The translations under genes were made by a program, and so were the position numbers. DNA of 20,452 nucleotides from Candidatus Methanophagales archaeon (GTDB lineage: Archaea > Halobacteriota > Syntropharchaeia > Alkanophagales > Methanospirareceae): the NCBI GenBank assembly GCA_021159475.1, contig JAGGRS010000088.1:1-20452 (forward strand), given 5' to 3'. Of the stretch, positions 1 to 6,327 are shown piece after piece (positions within the stretch are counted from its first letter, which is position 1; each line of letters begins with the position of its first letter). The notes beneath the pieces were generated by a model that had not been told where the DNA came from, did no database searches, and worked only from the letters and a program-made list of their open reading frames with translations.

Positions 1-5
1 TTTTT

Positions 6-782
6 TCATCCCATTCTTTGCTCTTTCATCTTTGTCAGGAACTCTGCAAGCTTATTTATCCCTTCCAGCTCGAAATCCAGAGGCTTGCCTAACAGACCAT
101 TCCTGGCTATCCTCTCATCTGCCGGTATAGCCGCTACAACTTTATCACGAGCTATGGAATCGAGAATAAAGCCCTCTGTCTCTTCATCTGTCCTGTTCAG
201 AATGTAATATAATGGCTTACCGACTTTGTCTGTTATCTTATTCACCTTATCTGCAAGCCTGATAGATTCCTGAGACGGGTCAATGACCATCAATATGAGG
301 TCGCAGCCGAGTTCTACACCCCGCCCAAAGTGCTCAATCCCCGCATCGGTATCCACAAGCGCGAATTCATCCCGTGCGGGCTGAAGCATCCGCAGAAAAT
401 CAGCACTCAAGGCATTAAAAGGGCATGCACAACCCTCACCGAAATCCCTTATCTTGCCTATCGCGAGCAGACTGATTCTACCTTTTTTGCTCAGGTAATC
501 GCCCGGTATCTCTTCTGTTCTTATTCGCTCACCAAATACACTGGCTTTCCCCTCTCGCTCCCTCTTCAACTCCGCTAATTTCTCAAAAATCATTCTCTTA
601 CCGCCGAAGTGCATAGCGAAATCCTTCGGGAGTTCCATCCCCAGCTGGATATGCAGTCCGAAGTTCGACTCGTCATTATCCACCACAATAACCCTGTACC
701 CTCGCCTATCAAGTTCGGTTGCAAGCAGAGCAGTTATGGAACTCTTACCACTGCCTCCTTTACCGCATATCAGTATCTTCAT
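6..782 (-). CDS. cooC: CooC-type nickel-insertion ATPase (CO dehydrogenase maturation factor)
   Basis: MinD/ParA-like P-loop ATPase of 258 residues, a normal length for CooC. Seen: a deviant Walker A (KGGSGKSS, residues 8-15), a DND motif near 35-37 after the second strand, the CxC metal motif (C118, C120) and the family-typical stretch VDTDAGIEHFGRG from residue 143. In characterised CooC proteins ATP-driven dimerisation at the CxC motif binds nickel or zinc and supports assembly of the CO dehydrogenase active cluster. It is the last gene of a minus-strand operon: its ATG overlaps the stop of the 90-residue gene by four bases (ATGA), indicating translational coupling. The stop lies six bases from the window edge, so the gene is complete. 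Related CooC/AcsF paralogues serve CODH/ACS, so which nickel enzyme is served is inferred. Confidence 0.88.
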   Translation of the reverse strand: MKILICGKGGSGKSSITALLATELDRRGYRVIVVDNDESNFGLHIQLGMELPKDFAMHFGGKRMIFEKLAELKREREGKASVFGERIRTEEIPGDYLSKKGRISLLAIGKIRDFGEGCACPFNALSADFLRMLQPARDEFALVDTDAGIEHFGRGVELGCDLILMVIDPSQESIRLADKVNKITDKVGKPLYYILNRTDEETEGFILDSIARDKVVAAIPADERIARNGLLGKPLDFELEGINKLAEFLTKMKEQRMG

Positions 783-1051
783 TTCTTCTGTTTGTTATTA
801 CTTATAAGTTCAAAAGCTTTAAGAAGGTATTCATTCACTTCGCCCGTATGCTTAACCGCTTCCATTATCGCTTCATATATATGCATCCCTTCCTCGCCAA
901 ACGCCCTGGCTTTCTCCGCCCAGCGCTTAAAATCGCGTGCATGCTCCCTGTTATGCTCAACCCAGTATACCAGTAACATAGCCAGCTTCCTCTTATCATC
1001 CTTAACATCCCCTCTCTCTTCCCCATCCTCTTCTTCTATTTCACCACACAT
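779..1051 (-). CDS. Small conserved-looking helical protein with HxxxH motif, unknown function
   Basis: A 90-residue soluble protein. After an acidic N-terminal stretch (about residues 3-20), the rest looks mainly helical. It contains the segment WVEHNREHARDF (30-41) with H33 and H37 spaced one helical turn apart, a plausible metal-binding pair, plus one N-terminal Cys (C2). There is no signal peptide or membrane segment. Its start lies inside the end of mobB (16-base overlap) and its stop overlaps the cooC start by four bases, so it is translated with both. Sitting between a MobB and a CooC-type nickel ATPase, it may help handle a metal or cofactor; that is inference from position. I have an impression of similar short proteins beside CooC ATPases elsewhere, but cannot check it here. 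Confidence 0.72.
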   Translation of the reverse strand: MCGEIEEEDGEERGDVKDDKRKLAMLLVYWVEHNREHARDFKRWAEKARAFGEEGMHIYEAIMEAVKHTGEVNEYLLKAFELISNNKQKK

Positions 1052-1491
1052 CTCTCGTAATCCTCAATTTTAAGAACTAATTCAACTATCTCTTTGAGAT
1101 AGCCCTTTGGATCCCCTGATAACCTCATTACTACGTTTGTGATTTCACCACCATCCCTATCCGGGAGGGGCTCAATAGCGATCTTGGGCAAATCAGAGCG
1201 TTTGAAACCCTCAACAAGCACGAAATCCATGCCAGAATCCGCCATATCTTTTAGCTGCTCCTTCAGGCTCTTACCCCTGCATAATTTCAATGTCGCATGC
1301 TCTGAAGCCCCTATGACCAGCTCAGCACCGGCATTGAATAGCCGCGTTGTATCCTTTGATTCATCGAGGGCGAGTTCTTGCGCATGTTTTATACAACCTA
1401 CGCTGCCATAATCCCTTAGCATCGCTATCAAATCCTCGATGAGGGTCGTCTTACCTGAGTTCTTCTCCCCTATTACTGATATCACCTTCAT
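1036..1491 (-). CDS. mobB: Molybdopterin-guanine dinucleotide biosynthesis protein B (MobB)
   Basis: P-loop GTPase-like protein of 151 residues. Seen: Walker A GEKNSGKT (8-15), the MobB-typical IKHAQ (34-38) followed by DTTRLFNAGAE (47-57), and the segment VLVEGFKR with a downstream PKIAI. MobB binds GTP and assists MobA in attaching guanine nucleotide to molybdopterin, giving the cofactor used by Mo/W enzymes such as formylmethanofuran dehydrogenase. An in-frame TTG at 1500 would add three residues, but the ATG at 1491 is preferred: it gives the usual MKVISVIG start and overlaps the upstream stop by one base (TGATG). Its 3' end overlaps the 90-residue gene by 16 bases. mobA is not in the window. 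Confidence 0.87.
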   Translation of the reverse strand: MKVISVIGEKNSGKTTLIEDLIAMLRDYGSVGCIKHAQELALDESKDTTRLFNAGAELVIGASEHATLKLCRGKSLKEQLKDMADSGMDFVLVEGFKRSDLPKIAIEPLPDRDGGEITNVVMRLSGDPKGYLKEIVELVLKIEDYERCVVK

Positions 1492-2078
1492 CACTGGCAA
1501 TGCAACAGAAGCTCTTTTACCTTATCTATATCCTCAAATATATCAGCCTTCTCAGGTGTGTCTGGCTCCAGGGATAGTTTAGCTTCAAGTGTGGAGAGGT
1601 TATCCACCAGCGTTGCAAGCTCATCCACCGGATATGCCCGATTCATGATGGACATCTTCAATACCTGTGCCATAATCATCCTCACACGAGCTTTAATCCA
1701 GCGTGTGGAGGTTGGTACCGGCACTTCTCCCTCGAATTCCCCGTAGGCGGCGGGAGTGACAGCGGGCTGAGCTTCTATATCCTCCTGCTCCCTCTCCACT
1801 TCCAGCTCATATTTCCTTATCTCCACCACTTCAAAGCCAAAAAGGGCTATATACTGCGAATATAGCGCTTCAAGGTCTCTATTCAGCTCCTTCTTCGCCT
1901 CTATGTCTCGCAATTGCTCTATCATCTTCACAACTCTGATTTTATGGCGGTAGAGAGCCCGAATTTTGTCCTCCGTGCTCCACATCGAGTGGATGATAGA
2001 AGGATACACCAGTTCTTGCAGTGCTCTTATTCTCTTCCTCGGGTCCATAATACCCAATCTGTCATACATTGTGTGCAT
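1491..2078 (-). CDS. Uncharacterised 195-residue archaeal protein, first gene of the mobB-cooC operon
   Basis: I do not recognise this family. The 195-residue product looks soluble. It has a charged, probably helical N-terminal half (to about residue 115), a linker rich in Glu, Pro and Ala (about 115-138), and a second helical part with the segment WIKARVRMIMAQVLKMSIMN. The only Cys is near the C-terminus, so a metal centre is unlikely. It is the promoter-proximal gene of a four-gene operon whose later members overlap one another, which links it by position to MobB and CooC. A TATA-like element about 26 bases upstream of the ATG suggests a leaderless transcript; a second ATG three codons in (2069) is possible. 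Function unknown. Confidence 0.75.
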   Translation of the reverse strand: MHTMYDRLGIMDPRKRIRALQELVYPSIIHSMWSTEDKIRALYRHKIRVVKMIEQLRDIEAKKELNRDLEALYSQYIALFGFEVVEIRKYELEVEREQEDIEAQPAVTPAAYGEFEGEVPVPTSTRWIKARVRMIMAQVLKMSIMNRAYPVDELATLVDNLSTLEAKLSLEPDTPEKADIFEDIDKVKELLLHCQ

Positions 2079-2098
2079 TATAGTAAAGGGCTATAGCC

Positions 2099-2110
2099 TT
2101 ATAAACTTTT
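2099..2110 (-). promoter_or_regulatory. TATA-type promoter of the 195aa-mobB-90aa-cooC operon
   Basis: On the minus strand AAAAGTTTATAA is centred about 26 bases upstream of the ATG at 2078, the spacing expected for an archaeal TATA box feeding a leaderless mRNA. There is no Shine-Dalgarno sequence before the ATG, consistent with leaderless initiation. A perfect 10-base palindrome (2089-2098) lies between box and start. Confidence 0.5.
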
Positions 2111-2128
2111 CAGAACCAGGATAAAGAG

Positions 2129-3031
2129 TCATATCACAAAATACGCACCCTTTTGATGGGGATATGATAGGATATCTGTATCTATCTTTAAATTATCCTC
2201 CAGCTCCTTACACCTGTTCCGGATAGTAATCGGGGTTGTACCTGCGACCTTCGCTATCTCCTTCTCCGAGATCGAGACGCCACTCAAACTCGCAGCGAGA
2301 TATATCGCAGCCGCGGCGGTGCCAGTTGGTCCCCAGCCCTTCGCTGCACTCGTATCCTCGTTCCCCTTCAGTATCTCTATCGCTCTCTCCCTTATCGCAT
2401 CACTCAACCCCAGCTCAGAGCAGAATCTGGGTACATACTGCGCGGGGTCTGCGGGCGCGAGTTTTATATCGAGCTTGCGCACAAGGAATATATATGCGCG
2501 CCTTATCTTTCGCAGGGGTACTCGCGAGACCTGTGCAATCTCCTTCAGCGTCCGCGGCACATGATACTGCCTGCACACAATATACAGCATTGCAGAAGCT
2601 AATTCCTCTATACTTCGCCCCTTTATCAAATTCTGCTTCGCCGCTCGCCGATATAACACAGAAGTTTCCTCCCTGATCTCTGTTGGCAGTTTAAGTGCAC
2701 TTGCCATTCTATCTATCTCACCGAGTGCAAAGGAGAGAATCTTCTCATTACTATCCATACTTATTATCCCCCGCAATCTCTTCGTGCGGGCGAAAGCTTC
2801 GGGCACAGGTGTGCTCAAGCCCTTATTATGAATCCTGTAGCTCATAGGAGGACCTGTTCTGACACGCTTTGATGCCTGCTCATCGTCGTAGGAACGCCAT
2901 TCTGGTCCATGGTCCACAAGATTCTCCGCTATCACTACTCCACAGTCAGCGCAATAGAGCTCTCCATGCTTAACGTCTGTTACCAGGTTCCTGGACCCAC
3001 ATTCCGGACACTTCTTTATTCGCTCATCCAT
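2129..3031 (-). CDS. tfb: Transcription initiation factor B (TFB)
   Basis: Archaeal TFIIB homologue of the usual 300-residue length. Seen: an N-terminal zinc ribbon with C8, C11, C27 and C30; the B-reader/linker region (about 38-80, including PEWRSYDDEQASKRVRTG); then two cyclin-like repeats at about 110-200 and 205-300, the second with a recognisable helix-turn-helix-like stretch near KVAGTTPITIRNRCKEL. TFB binds the TBP-TATA complex and the BRE and recruits RNA polymerase. It is a stand-alone gene, with an AT-rich region (about 3036-3070) directly upstream and a terminator further upstream that insulates it from the zinc-binding-protein gene. Archaeal genomes often carry several TFBs; nothing here shows whether this is the only one. 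Confidence 0.96.
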   Translation of the reverse strand: MDERIKKCPECGSRNLVTDVKHGELYCADCGVVIAENLVDHGPEWRSYDDEQASKRVRTGPPMSYRIHNKGLSTPVPEAFARTKRLRGIISMDSNEKILSFALGEIDRMASALKLPTEIREETSVLYRRAAKQNLIKGRSIEELASAMLYIVCRQYHVPRTLKEIAQVSRVPLRKIRRAYIFLVRKLDIKLAPADPAQYVPRFCSELGLSDAIRERAIEILKGNEDTSAAKGWGPTGTAAAAIYLAASLSGVSISEKEIAKVAGTTPITIRNRCKELEDNLKIDTDILSYPHQKGAYFVI

Positions 3032-3120
3032 ATCCTGATAAATATATATTTGTTTCTTAATACATAAAACTTTCTATTCTGACAGTTCCGAATAGTCTGA
3101 GAGGGTGCAACAAAACATCT

Positions 3121-3162
3121 AAAAAATAAAAAATGAAGGGGGTTGGTTGTTGGTTACCCCCT
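3121..3162 (-). terminator. Hairpin plus double U-tract terminator after the small zinc-binding protein gene
   Basis: Read on the minus strand, just after the stop codon at 3166, there is a perfect GC-rich 7-bp stem (AGGGGGT / ACCCCCT; arms 3156-3162 and 3137-3143) with a 12-base loop. It is followed by two runs of six T separated by one A (3121-3133). This is the layout of a bacterial intrinsic terminator, unusual for Archaea, where U-tracts alone normally suffice. Confidence 0.75.
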
Positions 3163-3165
3163 CTA

Positions 3166-3441
3166 TTAGCCCTTTACATACCCCATGGTTACCTTTCTTG
3201 CGAATTGTTCCACCATATCGGCGCCGCAGTTGGGGCACTTAGCAACGAGTCTGCCGAGCGTCGCGCCGCATACCGGGCATTTCTCAAATACGTTCTTCGA
3301 TTGCATTGCATCCCCCCAAGCCCAACCGCGATGCGATGCCATTATATGTTCCACTATCTTATCCACCAGCGCATCCTTGTCTGCCGCTCTGAACGTTTGA
3401 TTGCAGACATAACAAATACCCTCCGCCATTTTTACCACCAT
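3166..3441 (-). CDS. Small protein with two zinc-binding modules (C2H2-like plus zinc ribbon)
   Basis: A 91-residue protein. The first module is CYVC (C10, C13) followed by H32 and H37, a CCHH arrangement reminiscent of DUF1059-like small metal-binding proteins. The second is a ribbon with C55, C58, C69 and C72. There is no catalytic motif, signal peptide or membrane segment; it may bind nucleic acid or protein. It is monocistronic: its own TATA box sits upstream and a hairpin terminator follows. The first ATG (3441) fits a leaderless start 25 bases from the TATA box. A second ATG four codons later (3429) is preceded by GGTGGT and is a realistic alternative. Its partner and role are unknown. 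Confidence 0.75.
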   Translation of the reverse strand: MVVKMAEGICYVCNQTFRAADKDALVDKIVEHIMASHRGWAWGDAMQSKNVFEKCPVCGATLGRLVAKCPNCGADMVEQFARKVTMGYVKG

Positions 3442-3461
3442 TAATAGTTCAGTTTACATAC

Positions 3462-3470
3462 ATTTAAATT
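3462..3470 (-). promoter_or_regulatory. TATA box of the small zinc-binding protein gene
   Basis: The minus-strand sequence AATTTAAAT is preceded by a purine-rich GGAAAA BRE-like stretch and centred about 25 bases upstream of the ATG at 3441, matching a leaderless archaeal promoter. Confidence 0.55.
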
Positions 3471-3535
3471 TTTCCATTTTTTTGAATGTTCCAATCCTGA
3501 GAAGCTGAAATTGTCTATATATATTCAAATCTTAT

Positions 3536-3563
3536 GATTATATTAAATAATTGTAATATAATC
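3536..3563 (-). terminator. 10-bp inverted repeat directly after ycaO
   Basis: A perfect 10-bp inverted repeat (arms 3536-3545 and 3554-3563, 8-base loop) begins nine bases after the ycaO stop codon. All pairs are A-T except the closing G-C pair. In the ycaO transcript it would form a weak AU hairpin, so it may act in 3' processing or termination. It lies in the 130-base AT-rich gap 3442-3571, which otherwise holds only the promoter of the zinc-binding protein gene. Confidence 0.4.
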
Positions 3564-3571
3564 TGCTATCT

Positions 3572-4759
3572 CTATCTATATCTGTGCCCCAATCTCTCTG
3601 GATTCCTGGCATATACCTCAAAGCCCGGTATTACCACCCTTACTACGGGTATTCCAATCTCCTCACGCGTCAGATCCACCACGAGCACTCGCTTCTCTAT
3701 CGCTCTCAACCGCTCAAGTGCTATCTTTATATCCCCATCTATCGTATCAGTCGCCAGGTAGGGTAGCTCACTCAATCTCACCGCATCCTTATCCCCGTCC
3801 TTAGTCTCAAACCAGTGCCTGTTCATTCTCTTCACCGTCTCGTAATCCACAGGTGTAATGCCACTGCTTCCTTTTACTATTTGCATGAGCCTGGACTGTG
3901 CAGCTTCTGTTATCGCTCTTATCGCTGCAATTCGCGGGTCACTGTGCGTGCCCGCGCCATAGACGAGGAGATTCGCGTTCTTCTCGGGGCTATCCAGGGC
4001 TAAAACAACGGTGGGAAATCCGACATCCGTTGGAATATACCAGAAATGGGTTTCAATACCCCGGGAATTGAATCTCTCTTTAAGCTCGTATATCAAGCCA
4101 TCATCCTCTTCTATCGCTATTCTCTTACCTGCATCCTTCTTTATCTCGGCATAACTCAATGCATCTCGCTCTATCACTTCCATCATGCCATGAAATATCG
4201 CCTCCTCCAGGTTGTTACCCGAAGCTATACCATTACTATCACTCCTGAACAGCCTTCCGCCTCTGGTCGTGGTGTATGGATGATAAACGGCATTTGCGGG
4301 CAGAAGGACTTCATCCTCCGCCATGAGGTCATAACCCTCACACCACTCTATCTTGCTATCGGGAGTCACCTTAGAGAGCGCACTCAATATAAGAGAAGAG
4401 GGTTCTACCTTATTCTCGCTGTTACCTTCTTTATACGATTCAAATCGGAATTTAGCGCGGTCTTCTTCTTTTATCTCCGCGGAATAACGCTCTATTGCCT
4501 CCATAAGCACTGATACCCGCGCCTGGTCCCCCGTTAGACCCTTGCCCGTGTGAACCGGGGCAGCACCCGCTTCCGTGCCGGGTCTATGCGCCAGATATAC
4601 CGGTATATTGAGCTTATCCCGCCCGGTAATATCCTCTATCCCGGTTATTCCCACCTTATCAACTACCGTTTCCACTCGCCTCAGCGTCTCCACAGGTGTT
4701 AATGCGCGGTGCGTATCGAAGAAATACCTCTTCGGGCTCCATCCGAGCTTTATCCGCAT
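3572..4759 (-). CDS. ycaO: YcaO-family MCR thioamidation enzyme (methanogenesis marker protein 1 type)
   Basis: A 395-residue YcaO protein. YcaO enzymes use ATP to activate a peptide carbonyl; in MCR-bearing archaea this family installs the thioamide of thioglycine near the MCR active site. Seen: the nucleotide-binding stretch SVLMEAIERYSAE (83-95) and the second signature GIASGNNLEEAIFHG (177-191), leading to MEVIERDA (193-200). The length fits the methanogenesis-marker-1 group rather than peptide-natural-product cyclodehydratases, and no precursor peptide or cyclodehydratase partner is nearby. The usual helper TfuA is not next to it. The ATG at 4757-4759 is preceded by an AT-rich TATATAAAA element and a weak GGTG. 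It is transcribed away from the 81/100-residue gene pair and lies in the same neighbourhood as mcrC and atwA. The specific MCR role is inferred from family and context. Confidence 0.9.
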   Translation of the reverse strand: MRIKLGWSPKRYFFDTHRALTPVETLRRVETVVDKVGITGIEDITGRDKLNIPVYLAHRPGTEAGAAPVHTGKGLTGDQARVSVLMEAIERYSAEIKEEDRAKFRFESYKEGNSENKVEPSSLILSALSKVTPDSKIEWCEGYDLMAEDEVLLPANAVYHPYTTTRGGRLFRSDSNGIASGNNLEEAIFHGMMEVIERDALSYAEIKKDAGKRIAIEEDDGLIYELKERFNSRGIETHFWYIPTDVGFPTVVLALDSPEKNANLLVYGAGTHSDPRIAAIRAITEAAQSRLMQIVKGSSGITPVDYETVKRMNRHWFETKDGDKDAVRLSELPYLATDTIDGDIKIALERLRAIEKRVLVVDLTREEIGIPVVRVVIPGFEVYARNPERLGHRYR

Positions 4760-4770
4760 CTTTTCAGCAC

Positions 4771-4798
4771 CTTTTATATATCAATAAAACAATTGTTA
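4771..4798. promoter_or_regulatory. Divergent promoter region between ycaO and the zinc-ribbon operon
   Basis: The 55-base gap 4760-4814 contains TTTTATATATC (4773-4783), which can serve as a TATA element in either direction, and the perfect 10-base palindrome AACAATTGTT (4788-4797). The palindrome lies between the shared TATA element and the plus-strand start, a position where a bound protein could affect both genes. Confidence 0.4.
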
Positions 4799-4814
4799 AT
4801 ATTGGAAAGAAAAA

Positions 4815-5060
4815 ATGCAAGAAAGAGAAGAAACGGCAGAGGAGAGAAGCCGAAGATGGATGGAGCGAGAAGCTGCGAAGGCAGATAAAGAGGAAGGTGG
4901 GAGAGCGGTGAAGAAGATGCGGTGCTCCAAGTGTGGTAAGGAAGTGGATGAATATCTGGAGATAGCCGGGCGTATCCTCTGTCTGGAATGCTATGCAGAG
5001 GAGGAAGCGGATGAACTTGGCGCTCTGGAGATGCCCGGGGAAGGAGGTGGCGCGGGCTAA
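4815..5060 (+). CDS. Small zinc-ribbon protein, unknown function
   Basis: Encodes 81 residues from the ATG at 4815: a very charged N-terminal extension (residues 1-31, Glu/Arg/Lys-rich) followed by a zinc ribbon with C37, C40, C56 and C59 and an acidic, Gly-rich tail. An internal GTG at 4908, preceded by the purine-rich GGAAGGTGG, would give a compact 50-residue zinc ribbon lacking the charged extension; I cannot decide between the starts, though GGAAAG also precedes the first ATG. Its stop overlaps the next gene's ATG by one base (TAATG), so the two are co-translated. Divergent from ycaO and in an MCR-maturation neighbourhood; a role there is only suggested by position. Confidence 0.68.
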   Translation: MQEREETAEERSRRWMEREAAKADKEEGGRAVKKMRCSKCGKEVDEYLEIAGRILCLECYAEEEADELGALEMPGEGGGAG

Positions 5061-5362
5061 TGGAAGAGAAGAAGTATGCATTACCAATCCCCCGTGGTGT
5101 AACCACCGGGATAGTATTCGAGGCGGCGGAGAAGTTTGGACTGCAGGTGGACCAGGAGAAGGCGAATTCAGATGATGCCTTCGACCCCCATACCGGCTTC
5201 CCCATTCGAGATTTTGTGCCGCGTATGATACTGATTGGAGATTCGCCCGAGAAGCTATTGGCGGCGAAGGAATACATAGATAAGAGGCATGAGGAATGGA
5301 TAGAGCATTTAGAGGAATGGCGCACGAGGCGACGTATGCAGATATTGGGCAAAAGCAAATGA
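5060..5362 (+). CDS. Uncharacterised 100-residue protein, partner of the zinc-ribbon gene
   Basis: I do not recognise this family. The 100-residue product has no Cys, no signal peptide and no membrane segment. It begins with a Pro/Gly/Thr-containing stretch (PIPRGVTTGIVFEAAEKFG, about 9-27) that looks like a structured ligand- or protein-binding module. It then has a middle strand-rich part (FVPRMILIG, near 53-61) and a highly charged C-terminal helix rich in Glu, Trp and Arg (about 65-95). The start is well supported: ATG overlaps the upstream stop (TAATG) and AAGGAGGTG lies 10 bases before it, one of the best Shine-Dalgarno sequences in the window. It converges with the methyltransferase gene, 15 bases away. 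Its neighbourhood suggests a small accessory factor of MCR modification; unproven. Confidence 0.78.
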   Translation: MEEKKYALPIPRGVTTGIVFEAAEKFGLQVDQEKANSDDAFDPHTGFPIRDFVPRMILIGDSPEKLLAAKEYIDKRHEEWIEHLEEWRTRRRMQILGKSK

Positions 5363-5377
5363 AATAAAACTGCTTCG

Positions 5378-6292
5378 TTAATCCTCTAACCCTGATAAAG
5401 TGCCTGTATAAATCCAGTGGTCGAAATATCCGTTGCTTGCTTTGTTCTCTTTTATCTCTCCTTTAAATGTATCTTTCAGTATATCCTCCAGAATCTTCGC
5501 CTCCTCCTCGCTTGAAACGGTGAACAGGACTTTCCCTCCTACCCTTAGCACCTTCGGCACTTCTCTTAATACCTTCTCCCAGTTGAATATCTCATAGGGT
5601 GTTAGTTTACCCACCATGAACCCAAACACGACGTCAAATTCACGGCTGAAGAACGAAGAAAGGAGGGAGCAATCGAGCACAATACTCTTCCCTGGCTCAA
5701 GCACACCCTCTTCCAGCCCCCTGCATATCTCACACTTGTTTATATCCACGGTGATGGGAGAGATGCCCAGCTCATGGAGCGCTACCGTCGCTTCACCGGC
5801 GCCGCAGCCAATCTCAATTGTATCACCGATAGGGGCTTCTCCTATAAACATGGTCACCAGCTTCTTCAGTGCCTCTATCCTCGCACGCGAATAAAAACTT
5901 TCCTCCTTTATATTACAATCACAGAACAATCGGTTCACCAGCCCGGTGGAATAGAACTCAATCACGCCCTCACGAAACGCCCTCCACTTCACCTCCACCT
6001 CTCGTTCTCTATCGCCTCCCATATCGGCTGCGAGCGCATTAAATTCCTCTATCTCTCTTCGACCCGCGATGAAATCGGTGAATACAATCCAGAAACCCAG
6101 CTCCCTGTCATGTATCGCAACACCTATAAGCGCACTTCTATCGTCGTATATCCTCAGTAACTCATCAACATCCGCTCTTTTCACCTTACGCATGTAATCG
6201 AGCGTTTTCGCTATCCATCGCTGTTCTGCATAACTACTCTCCACCAGCATAAAGTCCCCTATCCCCAGTAACTCGTTCAGTTTCAGTTGCAT
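5378..6292 (-). CDS. Class I SAM-dependent methyltransferase, possibly acting on MCR
   Basis: A 304-residue protein with a roughly 150-residue N-terminal domain of unknown type and a C-terminal Rossmann methyltransferase domain. Seen: SAM motif I TIEIGCGAG (158-166), an acidic residue after the second strand (D183), a motif around the DVVFGFMVGKL stretch (220-230), and a typical post-motif segment VLRVGGKVLFTVS. C124/C126 and C187/C190 are Cys pairs that might bind metal. It lies 35 bases downstream of mcrC on the same strand, after atwA, and is probably co-transcribed. MCR carries several methylated residues (N-methyl-His, S-methyl-Cys), and S-methyl-Cys is made by a SAM methyltransferase (McmA) in Methanosarcina. 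This gene is a candidate for such a role, but substrate and orthology are not shown. Confidence 0.82.
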   Translation of the reverse strand: MQLKLNELLGIGDFMLVESSYAEQRWIAKTLDYMRKVKRADVDELLRIYDDRSALIGVAIHDRELGFWIVFTDFIAGRREIEEFNALAADMGGDREREVEVKWRAFREGVIEFYSTGLVNRLFCDCNIKEESFYSRARIEALKKLVTMFIGEAPIGDTIEIGCGAGEATVALHELGISPITVDINKCEICRGLEEGVLEPGKSIVLDCSLLSSFFSREFDVVFGFMVGKLTPYEIFNWEKVLREVPKVLRVGGKVLFTVSSEEEAKILEDILKDTFKGEIKENKASNGYFDHWIYTGTLSGLED

Positions 6293-6327
6293 GTGTTGCC
6301 GTTCTACCGCGTTCTATCCCTTAATTC

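Noticed and set aside
4774..5358. Minus-strand open frame of 194 codons opposite the zinc-ribbon and 100-residue genes
   Set aside because: The Ser/Pro/Leu-rich translation has no recognisable domain. The plus-strand genes have overlapping stop/start, a strong Shine-Dalgarno and a zinc ribbon, so they are the real ones.
3572..5362. YcaO plus small peptides as a thiazole/oxazole-modified natural product cluster
   Set aside because: The small proteins do not look like precursor peptides (no leader plus Cys/Ser/Thr-rich core), no transporter or dehydrogenase is nearby, and MCR maturation genes surround it.
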